The translations under genes were made by a program, and so were the position numbers. A stretch of DNA of 64,000 nt. Origin: Paenibacillus sp. FSL R5-0623 (GTDB taxonomy: Bacteria > Bacillota > Bacilli > Paenibacillales > Paenibacillaceae). Below are positions 16,796 to 26,352 of the stretch, in pieces. The notes under the pieces are model-generated. The model made no database searches, was not told where the DNA came from, and saw nothing but the letters and a program-made list of their open reading frames with translations. Each line of letters begins with the position of its first letter. The first letter of the stretch is position 1. The stretch covers positions 1,364,001 to 1,428,000 of the forward strand of contig NZ_CP150233.1 of NCBI RefSeq assembly GCF_037974265.1, read 5' to 3'.

Positions 16796-17218
16796 ATGAG
16801 TGGATTGAGTATGTTTTTTGCCCAAAATGCAGCAACAGATACAACGGAGGAGTTTACCGTATCCCCCCGATTTAAAGATGAGAAAGGCGAACCGGTTGCT
16901 TGGAAACTGCGCAGCATGACCGAGGACGAAAACCAGGAATGCCGCAAGGCAGCTACTCGCAAAATCAAGGGCAAGAACGGTGTCTACACACCCGACATCG
17001 ATGCGAATGATTACATGGCTCGCCTGATGAGTGCAAGTGTAGTTTATCCCGATTTGAAAAACGCAGAACTCCAGCGGTCATACGGCGTGATGGGGGCGGA
17101 ATCGCTTTTGCGGAAAATGCTATTGCCTGGGGAATTTGCTTCGCTTGGCGAACAGGTTCAGAAGCTGAACGGCTTCAATCAGGACATGAACGAGCTGGTG
17201 GATGACGTAAAAAACTAA
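16796..17218 (+). CDS. xkdN: XkdN-like tail assembly chaperone, short form (module 2)
   Basis: The 140-residue product matches XkdN-type chaperones (MFFAQNAATDTTEEFTVS, then DANDYMARLMSASVVYPDL). ATG 16796 was chosen because GAGGAGGAAC lies 5-6 nt upstream; the frame upstream of it is not protein-like. The zero frame ends VKN-stop with A AAA AAC at 17209-17215, the same arrangement as in module 1 despite little protein similarity. The -1 frame is open to 17397 and would give a 200-residue fusion. Confidence 0.88.
   Translation: MSGLSMFFAQNAATDTTEEFTVSPRFKDEKGEPVAWKLRSMTEDENQECRKAATRKIKGKNGVYTPDIDANDYMARLMSASVVYPDLKNAELQRSYGVMGAESLLRKMLLPGEFASLGEQVQKLNGFNQDMNELVDDVKN
17209..17215 (+). promoter_or_regulatory. 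Programmed -1 ribosomal frameshift site (module 2)
   Basis: The heptamer A AAA AAC is in register (GTA AAA AAC, then stop TAA 17216-17218). Slippage by -1 continues translation to 17397. Its conservation in two diverged modules supports function. Confidence 0.8.
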
Positions 17219-17397
17219 TTAAAGAGGGCGATTCCGAAGCCAATCTGGCTTATTACGCTCTCCATGAATTAAGCATTTTGCCGCATCAGCTAATGGCCTT
17301 CTCGATGCGAGAACGAGCAGCCATTTATGCGATGATCTCCATCCGGGTGGAGGAAGAGAAGAAAGAAAGGTCCAAGAGCCGTGCCCGGAAGAAATAA
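17215..17397 (+). CDS. Frameshift extension of the XkdN-like chaperone (module 2)
   Basis: In the -1 frame this segment encodes 60 residues: LIKEGDSEANLAYYALHELS, then LPHQLMAFSMRERAAIYAMI, and a basic helical tail (EEEKKERSKSRARKK) ending at TAA 17395-17397. The composition is clearly protein-like and it fills the space before the tape measure start (17420), matching the gpT position. It has no ribosome-binding site of its own. The downstream paralogue in module 1 is 53 residues. Confidence 0.75.
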   Translation, partial: LIKEGDSEANLAYYALHELSILPHQLMAFSMRERAAIYAMISIRVEEEKKERSKSRARKK

Positions 17398-17419
17398 AAA
17401 GGAAAGGAGGGAGAAATGA

Positions 17420-19390
17420 ATGTATGCCATGTTTGCAAGACTATACCTTACTTCAACACGTATAGTAACGCAATTTCAACAATTACCTGCTGCTATAACT
17501 GCCATGTTTAATTCTGCTCGACTGAACAGTATTGCAATGGCATCCAAACTGTTACAGGGGGTATCCGAGGAACAAGCCAAAGTAAACGCAGCTTTTGCAG
17601 AAGGAGCCCAGCGCGTGCGATCCTGGATCAGCATGATCAAGTCAGCAGGACAAGTGGTTCTTGTTCCAGCAGCACAAGAAGAGGATTTGAAGCATCGCTA
17701 TATGGCTACTACGGGTGACGATGCTCAGGGGGAGACGATCTTTAATCGCTACCGTGCGGAAGCTTTCAAGAGCGGACAGAATGTTACGGATGCCTTGAAA
17801 GGTACACTATCGCTCATCCCGTATGCACAGAATACGGATCAGGTTGACCAACTGAGAGATATGACTAAACGGTTGAGTATGCTTTCTCCAGATGGGAAAA
17901 GTATGTCGGATGCATCCAGTGCCTTGGTTGCTGCCATGAACGGAGACAATGGTGAACTTGCCAATTCTTTTAACATTCCTGCTGAAGCTCTAAGTGGAGC
18001 GGGTCTGCAGCAAACTATTGATTCATCTAATCTGGATGGATTTATCACAAAGCTTGATGTCATTTTGCAAAAACAAGGCTATACCCAACAGGCTTTTGAC
18101 ACCATGCTGGATTCACCGTTGCAGAAGTGGAATGCATTGGTGAATCAGTTTAATGGGGTTCTCGGCCAGATTGGACAGGCAGCTCTTGTTGCGTTGACAC
18201 CTTTACTTGATCGATTAAATGAGGCTTTTGCCAATGGTGAATTCACTGGCATTATTGAATGGCTTAGCAATGCATTTACGGTTGCGGCAAACGCGCTGAC
18301 GATGCTGGTAGACGGGATTTTGTATATAGCAAGTGTGATCCAACAAAACTGGGATATTATTCAGCCGATCCTTATGGCGCTTGCGCTTGTGGCTCTGGCT
18401 TTGGTCATTATCCAAGTTTACAGTCTGGTTGCAGCCTGGTTATTACTGAATTGGCCTATTCTGCTCGTCATTGCTGCCATCGCAGCTGTTATCGGTATTT
18501 TAAGTATGATGGGAGTATCGGGAACTGAGATTTTGGGAGTGATTATCGGTACATTTATGCTGCTTGGGGAGATGGTACGGGTTGTAATCGCTACAATGTG
18601 GAACTATTTTGCCATCTTCGCAGAGTTCATAGCCAATGTCTTCAAAGACCCCTTCTATGCTTTCCAAAAATTGCTTTACGATTTGGGAATGTTCGGGATG
18701 CAGATTTTCTACAATCTTATTGTAGGAATTGAGGACTTTCTGGGCAAAGCAATGGGGGCAATTGGAAAGGTAGCTTCCTTTATTAATGATATTTTTGGTA
18801 CAAATTTTGCTGTCATGTCCGAAGCTGACATCAACATTGCTAGTAAAAACGTCAAGGGTTGGATGGATACATTGAAATCATTTGAGCCACAGAGTGACAA
18901 AGATGTTTTCCATATGAAACGGATGGACGGAGAATTCGATCCTAAGGTTTCTGACAAGGGACAAGATGTAGCTAAACAACTATTATCAAAAATACCTTCT
19001 CTGCCTGATCCAAATTCCAAAGAAACAAAATTACCCGGAAACTTCGGCGGCTCAACTCCCAAAACACCTTCTATGCCACCGATGCCAACTGCACCTGCTC
19101 CCACGGTCGTTCCCAACAATATGAGCAACATCAACCAAATCAACAATGTGGGGAAAGTAGATCAAATTGGCGGCGTTGAGGGAACGATCGATGTAACCAG
19201 CGAGGACTTGAAACTGATGCGCGAGCTTGCCGAGATGCAGGCGATTCAACGATTTGTCAGTCTGACGCCAACCGTTCAGGTCACCACAGGAGATATCAAC
19301 AGCGGACATGATGTGGATAGCATCATCAGTAAAATTACCGATGGACTGAACAGTCAGATCGTCTCCAGTGCCCAGGGGGTGTATGGATAA
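17420..19390 (+). CDS. Tape measure protein (module 2)
   Basis: The 656-residue product is in tape measure position. Residues about 80-270 are helical with a GDDAQGETIFNRYRAEAF motif and LMLDSPLQKWNALVNQFNGVL-like segment (seen as MLDSPLQKWNALVNQFNG), both typical of small tape measures; about 275-400 is strongly hydrophobic with several membrane-like helices; about 510-600 is Pro/Asn rich. A tail near 100 nm would be predicted by the usual rough rule, slightly longer than module 1. AAAGGAGGGAGAA precedes ATG 17420. The stop is directly followed by the GTG start of the LysM gene. Confidence 0.82.
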   Translation: MYAMFARLYLTSTRIVTQFQQLPAAITAMFNSARLNSIAMASKLLQGVSEEQAKVNAAFAEGAQRVRSWISMIKSAGQVVLVPAAQEEDLKHRYMATTGDDAQGETIFNRYRAEAFKSGQNVTDALKGTLSLIPYAQNTDQVDQLRDMTKRLSMLSPDGKSMSDASSALVAAMNGDNGELANSFNIPAEALSGAGLQQTIDSSNLDGFITKLDVILQKQGYTQQAFDTMLDSPLQKWNALVNQFNGVLGQIGQAALVALTPLLDRLNEAFANGEFTGIIEWLSNAFTVAANALTMLVDGILYIASVIQQNWDIIQPILMALALVALALVIIQVYSLVAAWLLLNWPILLVIAAIAAVIGILSMMGVSGTEILGVIIGTFMLLGEMVRVVIATMWNYFAIFAEFIANVFKDPFYAFQKLLYDLGMFGMQIFYNLIVGIEDFLGKAMGAIGKVASFINDIFGTNFAVMSEADINIASKNVKGWMDTLKSFEPQSDKDVFHMKRMDGEFDPKVSDKGQDVAKQLLSKIPSLPDPNSKETKLPGNFGGSTPKTPSMPPMPTAPAPTVVPNNMSNINQINNVGKVDQIGGVEGTIDVTSEDLKLMRELAEMQAIQRFVSLTPTVQVTTGDINSGHDVDSIISKITDGLNSQIVSSAQGVYG

Positions 19391-20086
19391 GTGGAATATT
19401 ATATTCAACTAAGCTTCAATAACCGCTCTGAATACATGTTTTTCCCGGTGACACCAGAGAGCATTGAGTTTTCGGATTCGGGAGACGGGAGTTCGTTTAA
19501 CGTGAGCGCTTTGGGTGAAATTAACGTGATCAAATCGCCAAAGCTGCGTGAAGTCAGTTTCAGCGGGATTTTTCCGGCAGACTACAGCCCGTATCATCTG
19601 AACTACGATGCAGGACATCCGGCAATTCAGAAGCAGTTTTACCGTGATCCCTATGAATATGTGAAAAAGATCATCCGCTGGATGCAGACGGGCAGACCCG
19701 TCAGACTGTTCTTTTCCAGTGCAAGGTACACCATTAATATGGCGGTTTCCATTGAGAGCTTCGACTGGAAGGAGACAGCGGGTACGGTGGGGGATATCCA
19801 GTATGATATCAAGCTGAAGCAGTTCATTTTTTATGCCGCCAAAAAAGTAGTGCCACTCAAGGACAGCAAGGATACGGCTGCTTCGAAAACAAAAACCAAA
19901 GCCTCCCGGCCCAATGAAAAAATTCAACCCAAGACCGTCACACTCAAAGCCGGAGACTCCTTGTGGTCTGTAGCTAAAGCCCATCTGGGAGATGGATCTC
20001 GCTGGAAAGAGTTGCAAAAGCTGAATGGCATCAAAGATGCACAACTCAAGAAGCTGCCGATTGGACTTGTGATCAAGCTTCCGTGA
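19391..20086 (+). CDS. xkdP: LysM-domain baseplate/tail protein (module 2)
   Basis: This 231-residue XkdP-type protein starts with GTG immediately after the tape measure stop. The N-terminal domain has FPVTPESIEFSDSGDGSSFN, and the C-terminal LysM module (about 180-231) reads VTLKAGDSLWSVAKAHLGDG. The two are separated by a charged Lys/Thr-rich linker. It aligns with the module 1 copy along its whole length. Confidence 0.9.
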   Translation: MEYYIQLSFNNRSEYMFFPVTPESIEFSDSGDGSSFNVSALGEINVIKSPKLREVSFSGIFPADYSPYHLNYDAGHPAIQKQFYRDPYEYVKKIIRWMQTGRPVRLFFSSARYTINMAVSIESFDWKETAGTVGDIQYDIKLKQFIFYAAKKVVPLKDSKDTAASKTKTKASRPNEKIQPKTVTLKAGDSLWSVAKAHLGDGSRWKELQKLNGIKDAQLKKLPIGLVIKLP

Positions 20087-20099
20087 AAGGAGAGGGAAT

Positions 20100-21110
20100 A
20101 TGCAAGAGCAGATCAGGCTGGATGATAAGCTGGCAAACATGAAGGAACGGTTATTACTGGATGACAAGCAGGGCAACATCTGGGACATTAGCGAAATAGC
20201 CGGTGACATTACGTACAAAACCTCCCGTATCGGTAAGCCGTCCTCTCTGGAATTCACGTTGATCAAGGGCAGTCTTTACCAGAATAAGAAATTCACATAT
20301 GAGAATGGATATGTCGTGAAATATATCAGCAACGAGGTAGGTATATTTTACGGATATATCTTCTCGGTGGATAGCGGCAAGGACGAAAGTGTCAAAATCA
20401 AAGCCTACGACCAGACTCGTTATCTAACCGCGAATCAGACATACAAGTTCGTTAATGCCACTGCTGCGGATGTAATTAAACGAATTGCAAAGGATTTCCT
20501 GTTGAAAACGGATGATCTGATTCAGCCCAAATATGTTATTCCACGCATGTTATTTGATAACAAAAAACTGATTGACATGATCTGTGAGGCGTTGGACCGA
20601 ACGCTGATCTATGGCGGCAAAAACTACATCTTCTACGATGATTTCGGCAAGCTTGTGCTTCGGGATGTGGAAGAGATGCCTTACGGCTTTGTCATTGGGG
20701 ATAACAGTCTGCTCACGGATTACAGCTATACGCGGTCGATTGACGACCAGACGTATAACAAGATCAAGCTGTATCGGGATAACAAGGATACGGGAAAAAG
20801 AGAAACGTTTGTTCATCAGGATTCAGGCAGCATCCGTCAATGGGGGCTGCTTTTTTTGTACCAAAAAGCGGATGATGGCCTGAACGAAGGTCAGATTGAT
20901 GAAATGCTCAAGACCCTGATGACCCTCCGTAATCGCGAGACGCAGACGTTGAAAGTGGATGCGCTTGGTGATTTCAAGGTGAGGGCGGGTAGTTTTATCA
21001 ACATCCAGATCGATGAACTTAAGATTAATCAATATTTTCTGGTAGACGAATGTACGCATAAGGTACAGGGAGGCGTGCACACGATGTCGCTGGATTTGAA
21101 GGTGGTGTAA
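20100..21110 (+). CDS. xkdQ: Baseplate hub protein (module 2)
   Basis: The 336-residue XkdQ-type hub has the family N-terminus (LLLDDKQGNIWDISEIAGDI, TYKTSRIGKPSSLEFTLIKG) and a C-terminal FKVRAGSFINIQIDELKINQ. AAAGGAGAGGGAAT precedes ATG 20100. It is closer to Bacillus XkdQ than the module 1 hub, which has lost some of the N-terminal YISNEVGIFYGYI-type segment. Confidence 0.9.
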   Translation: MQEQIRLDDKLANMKERLLLDDKQGNIWDISEIAGDITYKTSRIGKPSSLEFTLIKGSLYQNKKFTYENGYVVKYISNEVGIFYGYIFSVDSGKDESVKIKAYDQTRYLTANQTYKFVNATAADVIKRIAKDFLLKTDDLIQPKYVIPRMLFDNKKLIDMICEALDRTLIYGGKNYIFYDDFGKLVLRDVEEMPYGFVIGDNSLLTDYSYTRSIDDQTYNKIKLYRDNKDTGKRETFVHQDSGSIRQWGLLFLYQKADDGLNEGQIDEMLKTLMTLRNRETQTLKVDALGDFKVRAGSFINIQIDELKINQYFLVDECTHKVQGGVHTMSLDLKVV

Positions 21111-21116
21111 CGATAA

Positions 21117-21374
21117 ATGATGCTGGACGTGATTAAAAAGGCGGCGGTGGCCGCAGTAGATGCTAAGTCTCCCGTTCAGATAATGTACGGAAGCGTGACA
21201 AACACACAGCCTCTGGAGATTACCGTTGAACAACGGTTGGCATTGGCTGAGCCTTTTCTGGTACTGCCGGAATCCGTAGTGAACAGAGCTTGGACCGTGG
21301 GTGACCATGTCTTGTTGTTACGTGTTCAAGGTGGAGACAGCTTTGTCGTACTGGATCGGCTGGTGAATCCATGA
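21117..21374 (+). CDS. xkdR: XkdR/DUF2577 baseplate protein (module 2)
   Basis: A compact 85-residue DUF2577 protein: an N-terminal helix (MLDVIKKAAVAAVDAK), then a small barrel ending VGDHVLLLRVQGGDSFVVLD. It overlaps xkdS by 4 nt. It is the usual short form, in contrast with the 136-residue module 1 version. Confidence 0.85.
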   Translation: MMLDVIKKAAVAAVDAKSPVQIMYGSVTNTQPLEITVEQRLALAEPFLVLPESVVNRAWTVGDHVLLLRVQGGDSFVVLDRLVNP

Positions 21375-21784
21375 TTCCACAGGGTGCGCAGATTAGCGCA
21401 GAAGATCAGGAAGAAGCTGCTGTGCTTCCAAGTCTTACTTATGTATTTCAAGCTTCGGGACAGCGAATTGGAAGGCTGCAACTGGATGGAAAAGATGCGG
21501 TAAAACAGGCGGTGTATAAAGTGTTGTCCACACGCCGCTACGAACATCTAATCTATTCTTCGGATTATGGTATGGAATGGTCCTGGGAAGGAATGGCCGG
21601 GAGATCCATGGTTGAATCGGAACTGGAACGCTGGATTCGCGAAGCATTGCTTCCGGATGATCGCATTTCGGATGTAACCGAGTTCGATTTTGTCCACGAG
21701 GCCGATGGAGTGCGTGTGTCTTTTACCGTGGAAACGGATTTTGGCAGCTTCAGGGAAGAGACGGAGGTGAACATGGATGTATGA
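21371..21784 (+). CDS. xkdS: XkdS/DUF2634 baseplate wedge protein (module 2)
   Basis: The 137-residue gp25-like protein has DAVKQAVYKVLSTRRYEHLI, YSSDYGMEWSWEG and a C-terminal VRVSFTVETDFGSFREETEV. Overlaps on both sides (4 nt upstream, 8 nt downstream) indicate coupled translation across the baseplate genes. Confidence 0.88.
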   Translation: MIPQGAQISAEDQEEAAVLPSLTYVFQASGQRIGRLQLDGKDAVKQAVYKVLSTRRYEHLIYSSDYGMEWSWEGMAGRSMVESELERWIREALLPDDRISDVTEFDFVHEADGVRVSFTVETDFGSFREETEVNMDV

Positions 21785-22835
21785 AGAGCAGACGTTTGAA
21801 GTTATTTTAAACCGAATGCTGGACAGGGTACCGGATGGTGTGGATAAACGTGAAGGCAGCATTATCTATGATGCGCTTGCGCCAGCGGCAGTGGAAATGG
21901 CTCAGATGTATATCGAGCTGGATGTGAACGCCAATCTGAAGTTTGCAGATACAGCCTCTGGAGAGTACTTGGATCGCGCGGTGGCTTGGTCTGGTATTCG
22001 TCGGAAAGCGGCCACGAAGGCACGTTGGGTTGGGAGTTTTCGGGATAACGAAGGTAAGCCTGTTGAGGTTCCTTTGGAGAGTCGTTTTTCTACGGGGGAT
22101 CGGGTGTACGTTATTGTGGAGCGCATCGCGGCAGGGCGATATGTGTTGGAATGTGAGGTCGCGGGAGCGGAAGGAAATGAATATACGGGGGCGCTGCTGC
22201 CTATCGATTATATTGCTGGCTTGACGACGGCTGAATTGACACAGTTGCTGGTTCCTGGCGAAGACGAGGAAACGGATCAGGCTTTATATGATCGTTATCA
22301 GGACAAAGTTTCTCGTCCGGTCACGAGTGCGAACAAATATCAGTACGAGCTATGGGCACGGGAAAACTCCGGTGTGGGCAAAGCAAAAGCTTTTCCACTG
22401 TGGGATGGTCCGGGTACTGTCAAAGTGGCATTGCTGAATAACGAAATGCAAACACCTGCTGAGGCGGTCATTAAGGCGGTGCAGGAATATATCGATCCAA
22501 CCCAGGATGGAATGGGCGAAGGTGCTGCTCCAATCGGACCTGTGGTTACGGTGGTGGGGGCGGAAGAGGTACCTATTGATGTGGAGGTACAGGTCACGCT
22601 TGCTTCTGGTTCAACGTACGAGGGCGTGAAGACACTGATTGAAACGGGAGTTACGGCGTATCTGAAAGAACTGGCTTTTGCGGATCCGTTGGTTCGTTGG
22701 ACACGTATTGCCAATGTAATTCTGGATATCCCGCCCGTGATCGATTATAGCGATCTGCTGGTGAATGGTGGTATGTCCAATCTGGAGATCGCCCCCGGCG
22801 CAGTAGCCGTTCTTGGGACGGTGAAGGTGACATGA
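21777..22835 (+). CDS. xkdT: Baseplate J-like protein (module 2)
   Basis: At 352 residues this is a typical XkdT. It begins MYEEQTFEVILNRMLDRVPD and shares long identical stretches with the module 1 copy near the C-terminus (YIDPTQDGMGEGAAPIGPVV, LAFADPLVRWTRIANVIL, DIPPVIDYSDLLVNG). The similarity here is the highest of any pair in the two modules. The stop overlaps the xkdU start. Confidence 0.94.
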   Translation: MYEEQTFEVILNRMLDRVPDGVDKREGSIIYDALAPAAVEMAQMYIELDVNANLKFADTASGEYLDRAVAWSGIRRKAATKARWVGSFRDNEGKPVEVPLESRFSTGDRVYVIVERIAAGRYVLECEVAGAEGNEYTGALLPIDYIAGLTTAELTQLLVPGEDEETDQALYDRYQDKVSRPVTSANKYQYELWARENSGVGKAKAFPLWDGPGTVKVALLNNEMQTPAEAVIKAVQEYIDPTQDGMGEGAAPIGPVVTVVGAEEVPIDVEVQVTLASGSTYEGVKTLIETGVTAYLKELAFADPLVRWTRIANVILDIPPVIDYSDLLVNGGMSNLEIAPGAVAVLGTVKVT

Positions 22836-23377
22836 GTAAAGCAGAGGTATTAATGACTCTTTTGCCCCCGTTGTATGAAAATGTGCTGGAGATGCAGCTT
22901 CTTACAGAGACCGAAGGTGTAGAGCTGGACAAGCTTACGGTGGGTTTGGAAAGTGTGCTGGACCAATTCTACCCGGAGTCTGCGACCTGGGCATTGGAAC
23001 GTTATGAGCGGGATTTGCAGATTTCTACGAATCAAGCCAAGCCGGATGATCAGCGAAGATCCGTAATCATTTCGAAAATGCGTGGCAGCGGCAAAGTCTC
23101 TGGCTCGATGCTCAAGAACGTGGCGCAGGCCTATGAAAGTGGCGGAATTGATGTGTCCGTGTCGCCTGAGGAATACTTGATCCGAATCCGTTTCATCGAC
23201 ACATGGGGCTTACCGCCCAATCTGGACGATCTGAAGGCAGCGATTGAAGATATCAAACCGGCACATATGACCGTGGACTACCGTCTGCGGTATTTGACGA
23301 TTGCTGAGGTTGAAAGCATGACGCTGGATGAGATTGAACAGACCCGACAGGATAAATTTGCAGGAGGTGGAGCTTAA
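22832..23377 (+). CDS. xkdU: XkdU/DUF2313 baseplate protein (module 2)
   Basis: The 181-residue YmfQ-like protein has LLPPLYENVLEMQLLTETEG, ESATWALERYERDLQIS, KMRGSGKVSGSMLKNVAQAY and the hallmark GLPPNLDDLKAAIEDIKPAH. It is collinear with the module 1 paralogue. It overlaps xkdT by 4 nt and is followed directly by the fibre gene. Confidence 0.92.
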   Translation: MSKAEVLMTLLPPLYENVLEMQLLTETEGVELDKLTVGLESVLDQFYPESATWALERYERDLQISTNQAKPDDQRRSVIISKMRGSGKVSGSMLKNVAQAYESGGIDVSVSPEEYLIRIRFIDTWGLPPNLDDLKAAIEDIKPAHMTVDYRLRYLTIAEVESMTLDEIEQTRQDKFAGGGA

Positions 23378-25729
23378 ATGAATGAACCAAAAACACCAAA
23401 TTTGGGGTTGAATAAGATTGACCGTTCTTCACCATCGACGACTTATTTTGATCTGGATAAGTATTTGGATCAGAACTGGGAGAAGGTTGATAAAGGTGTA
23501 GGGCAAGTGGAAGAAAAGGCTGAGGAAACGGCGGCACAGGTGAGTAGCATTCAAGAGCGGTTGGATACCGAGAAGCGTAGATCGGTAACGTTGGAGCCAG
23601 GATTACAAGTTGTTCATGCTGAACGCGCCTCGGCATTTAAATTGGAAGGGTTGAAGGGGCGTACGCTGGTAAATTTGTTGGGGCGTGATGGAGGCTTTGA
23701 GGGATATAGTAACTGGAGTATAGGCGCAGCCTCAGCAACTCTAGATACTACGGTATATGCCCAAGGTAGTATGAACTCATTAAAAGTAACCCTTGCCTCC
23801 ACTAACAGCAACATAAGTAAAGCAGTATCTACAACAATCGGAAAAACATATGTACTGTTAGCGGATGTTAAGAACGTATCCACTACCGAAGTGTTTGTAT
23901 CGATCTCCACTATCGTTAACGGAAGTAAGGCAACTGGATCACAATTCACAACTTCTTTCGCGAAGTTTACTGCAACTGCTACAACCCACGCAATTGCGGT
24001 TGTAGGTAGTGGGTCAGCAGGGCAAGTATTCAATGTGGATAATGTGCGCCTTTATGAGATTAGTGCATTTGATGATGCTGTACTGGACAACATCACACAG
24101 GAACAGATAGCTGTTAAGTATCCTTACGTTGACAGCGTGCAACCAGTAAAAAATCCGTATGTGATTCGATATGGAGAGAACTTGTTGCCGCCGTTTTACG
24201 AATGGAGCATCCAAGGCATTCCGCACAGCATAACATCACCTTACGAGGTAGTTAGAAGCGCAACAGACGAATTATATAACGGAGCGAGTTTAACCGTTAA
24301 AGTCCCCGTTATTCCGGGGAATACGTATACGTTGAATTACGAGATTATTGGAGACGTAACCAAAGCGTATATTAACTGGTCTTGGAATGACAAAGACGAT
24401 AACCGTATTTCGTGGACGGACGGCAATAAAGATACTGTTACAGCAGTTGCCCCTAATGATGCTGTTACCGCGGATGTTCGGGTGACTGGAACAGCCCCAG
24501 GAACATTTACGATCAAAAATCCTATGCTCACGCTAGGTACGACAGTCAAACCGTTCAAACCACGTAAGGACGACATGCTCGCGTTACAAACGCAATTATA
24601 CGCTGATCCATTAACCGGAACGAATGCTGATGAAGTGTTCGAAAAGGACGGGCAGCATTTTAAGCTGTCGAAGTGGAAAAAAATTACGCTGAACTCAAAT
24701 TATTCATACATTTTCTTTAATTCGTACACCGGAGGAAAGTGTGTCCGATTAACGTACGACATAGCAGATAGAAATAAAAATGTTTTGCCTACTGTAACTA
24801 AATTCAATGGATCCTATTTATCTGCTGGATCGCCTTCTTTATATGTGGATCAATATAGCAGAGGAGATTGGGACACAGGGGCAGGTGGTGCGTTTTTAGG
24901 AATAGGCGTTTCCACTGCAGACAGCGGATGGGGAGATTCATACACACCTACAGCCGACGAAATTAAGGCGTACTTCATGGGATGGAGAATGTTCTTAAAC
25001 AATCAACCAGATGTAAGTAAGCCGTACAATGGTGAAGCCGCTGGTAAAGCATGGTGTCCGTTGGATTCAATTTATTTGTCGGGAGGCGCTGCATCATATT
25101 ATACAAACACATTGCCAGTTTCACCTATAACTGTGGCAACTTATACAAGACACCTACAATGGACACCATACCAACTCGTATATCAACTTGCAACGCCTAC
25201 TGTCGAAGCGATCACGTCAGAGGGACAATTGACGTTAATCGAAGGCAATAACCAAGTTGAAGTCGGAACGGGCTTGGTTGTACGTGAAAGCGTTACGCCT
25301 TATGCCAATGCTAGTATTGGCTACGCGGGGATTAATGCTCCAAGTTCGCCAAACTATCCGGGGACAGGGCTAAAAGCTAAGGTAAGTAAACTCCGGACAA
25401 TATACAAGAACGGGAGAATCGATAATGAGTGGAACATACAGCCAGGGCAAGGTATTACTGGCGGAGGTACAGAGTATGCCGATACTTCGATCGCTAATTA
25501 CGATCCGTCAGCGGCCTACAGCGTCACATACCTGATGCTGGACAAGTATCAGGTTGCTCCATTCGTCGGATCGGTAGCCGAGAACGAAAAGGCGTTAATT
25601 ACGGATATGAACGACGTCGTACGTCAGAACGCGGCAGCGGTATCCGTGGTCGAGACGGCGGTTAACGAGGCTGTTCGTCAATTGCTGCAACAACAAAATA
25701 AAAGAAACGTTTGGGGGCCTATTGAATAA
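23378..25729 (+). CDS. Large tail fibre with carbohydrate-binding-like domain (module 2)
   Basis: The 783-residue product begins with a fibre attachment region (MNEPKTPNLGLNKIDRSSPS, then a coiled coil at about 45-65). Residues about 105-225 form a unit like a jelly-roll carbohydrate-binding module (GGFEGYSNWSIGAAS to VFNVDNVRLYEIS). Further beta-rich domains follow, with recurring features of Firmicute phage fibres (YGENLLPPFYEW, PYQLVYQLATP), and a helical C-terminus (NAAAVSVVETAVNEAVRQLL). It probably recognises the cell surface of the target. Base composition falls from about 23700 on compared with the baseplate genes, indicating a separately acquired tip. The fibre is 2.6 times longer than that of module 1. 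Confidence 0.82.
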   Translation: MNEPKTPNLGLNKIDRSSPSTTYFDLDKYLDQNWEKVDKGVGQVEEKAEETAAQVSSIQERLDTEKRRSVTLEPGLQVVHAERASAFKLEGLKGRTLVNLLGRDGGFEGYSNWSIGAASATLDTTVYAQGSMNSLKVTLASTNSNISKAVSTTIGKTYVLLADVKNVSTTEVFVSISTIVNGSKATGSQFTTSFAKFTATATTHAIAVVGSGSAGQVFNVDNVRLYEISAFDDAVLDNITQEQIAVKYPYVDSVQPVKNPYVIRYGENLLPPFYEWSIQGIPHSITSPYEVVRSATDELYNGASLTVKVPVIPGNTYTLNYEIIGDVTKAYINWSWNDKDDNRISWTDGNKDTVTAVAPNDAVTADVRVTGTAPGTFTIKNPMLTLGTTVKPFKPRKDDMLALQTQLYADPLTGTNADEVFEKDGQHFKLSKWKKITLNSNYSYIFFNSYTGGKCVRLTYDIADRNKNVLPTVTKFNGSYLSAGSPSLYVDQYSRGDWDTGAGGAFLGIGVSTADSGWGDSYTPTADEIKAYFMGWRMFLNNQPDVSKPYNGEAAGKAWCPLDSIYLSGGAASYYTNTLPVSPITVATYTRHLQWTPYQLVYQLATPTVEAITSEGQLTLIEGNNQVEVGTGLVVRESVTPYANASIGYAGINAPSSPNYPGTGLKAKVSKLRTIYKNGRIDNEWNIQPGQGITGGGTEYADTSIANYDPSAAYSVTYLMLDKYQVAPFVGSVAENEKALITDMNDVVRQNAAAVSVVETAVNEAVRQLLQQQNKRNVWGPIE

Positions 25730-26352
25730 TGGCAGAAATTGCAAAGTTGCTGTATCAAGGAGTATTACCTACAGCTGCTACAAATATTTATACTGCTCCA
25801 CCGGGAAAATATACGGTAATTAAATCAATATTCCTAACCAGTTTAGCTAACGGAACCGATCGTACATTTAATTTGGTAATTGGGGGGATTACTGTTGGGT
25901 ACGGGCACACTGTTAAGTCATTTAAAACTCTATTTTTCGATGACATAGGCATATTCTTGCTTCCGGGCGAAACCATACAACTTCATTGCCCCGGCGGAAA
26001 TGTGATCTCTCAAATAAGCGGAATCGAAAGTGATTACGTTCCTTCTGACTTTCCTTATATTAAAAGCAACGGAAGCATACCATCGGTAACTTCTACCACA
26101 ATATTGAATCCAGATTCATCACATGATTGGATACTTAAGTCCTTGATAATTACAAATCAAAATTCAGCCGACAGGGAAATAGTCGTTCAAAGTGCAGGTT
26201 TTTCACTTTTATATCGATTTAACTTAAAGGCTTATGATACGTTAATCGTCCCCTTGCCTAACTTTATGCTGCCGAAGGGTCAAACAGTCACAGCTTATAC
26301 TATGTCGGGCGGAGCATTATTCGGAATTGTAGCCGAAAAGGTGGTGCAGTAA
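25729..26352 (+). CDS. Tail appendage protein with two repeated beta domains (module 2)
   Basis: The 207-residue protein reads as two homologous beta-sandwich units, about 1-105 (LYQGVLPTAATNIYTAPPGK ... LLPGETIQLHCPGGNVISQI) and 115-207 (ILNPDSSHDWILKSLIITNQ ... LPKGQTVTAYTMSGGALFGI). This architecture occurs in small proteins encoded next to fibres in Bacillus and Paenibacillus phages. It is possibly a collar on or near the fibre tip. Its ATG overlaps the fibre stop. Function is inferred. Confidence 0.6.
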   Translation: MAEIAKLLYQGVLPTAATNIYTAPPGKYTVIKSIFLTSLANGTDRTFNLVIGGITVGYGHTVKSFKTLFFDDIGIFLLPGETIQLHCPGGNVISQISGIESDYVPSDFPYIKSNGSIPSVTSTTILNPDSSHDWILKSLIITNQNSADREIVVQSAGFSLLYRFNLKAYDTLIVPLPNFMLPKGQTVTAYTMSGGALFGIVAEKVVQ

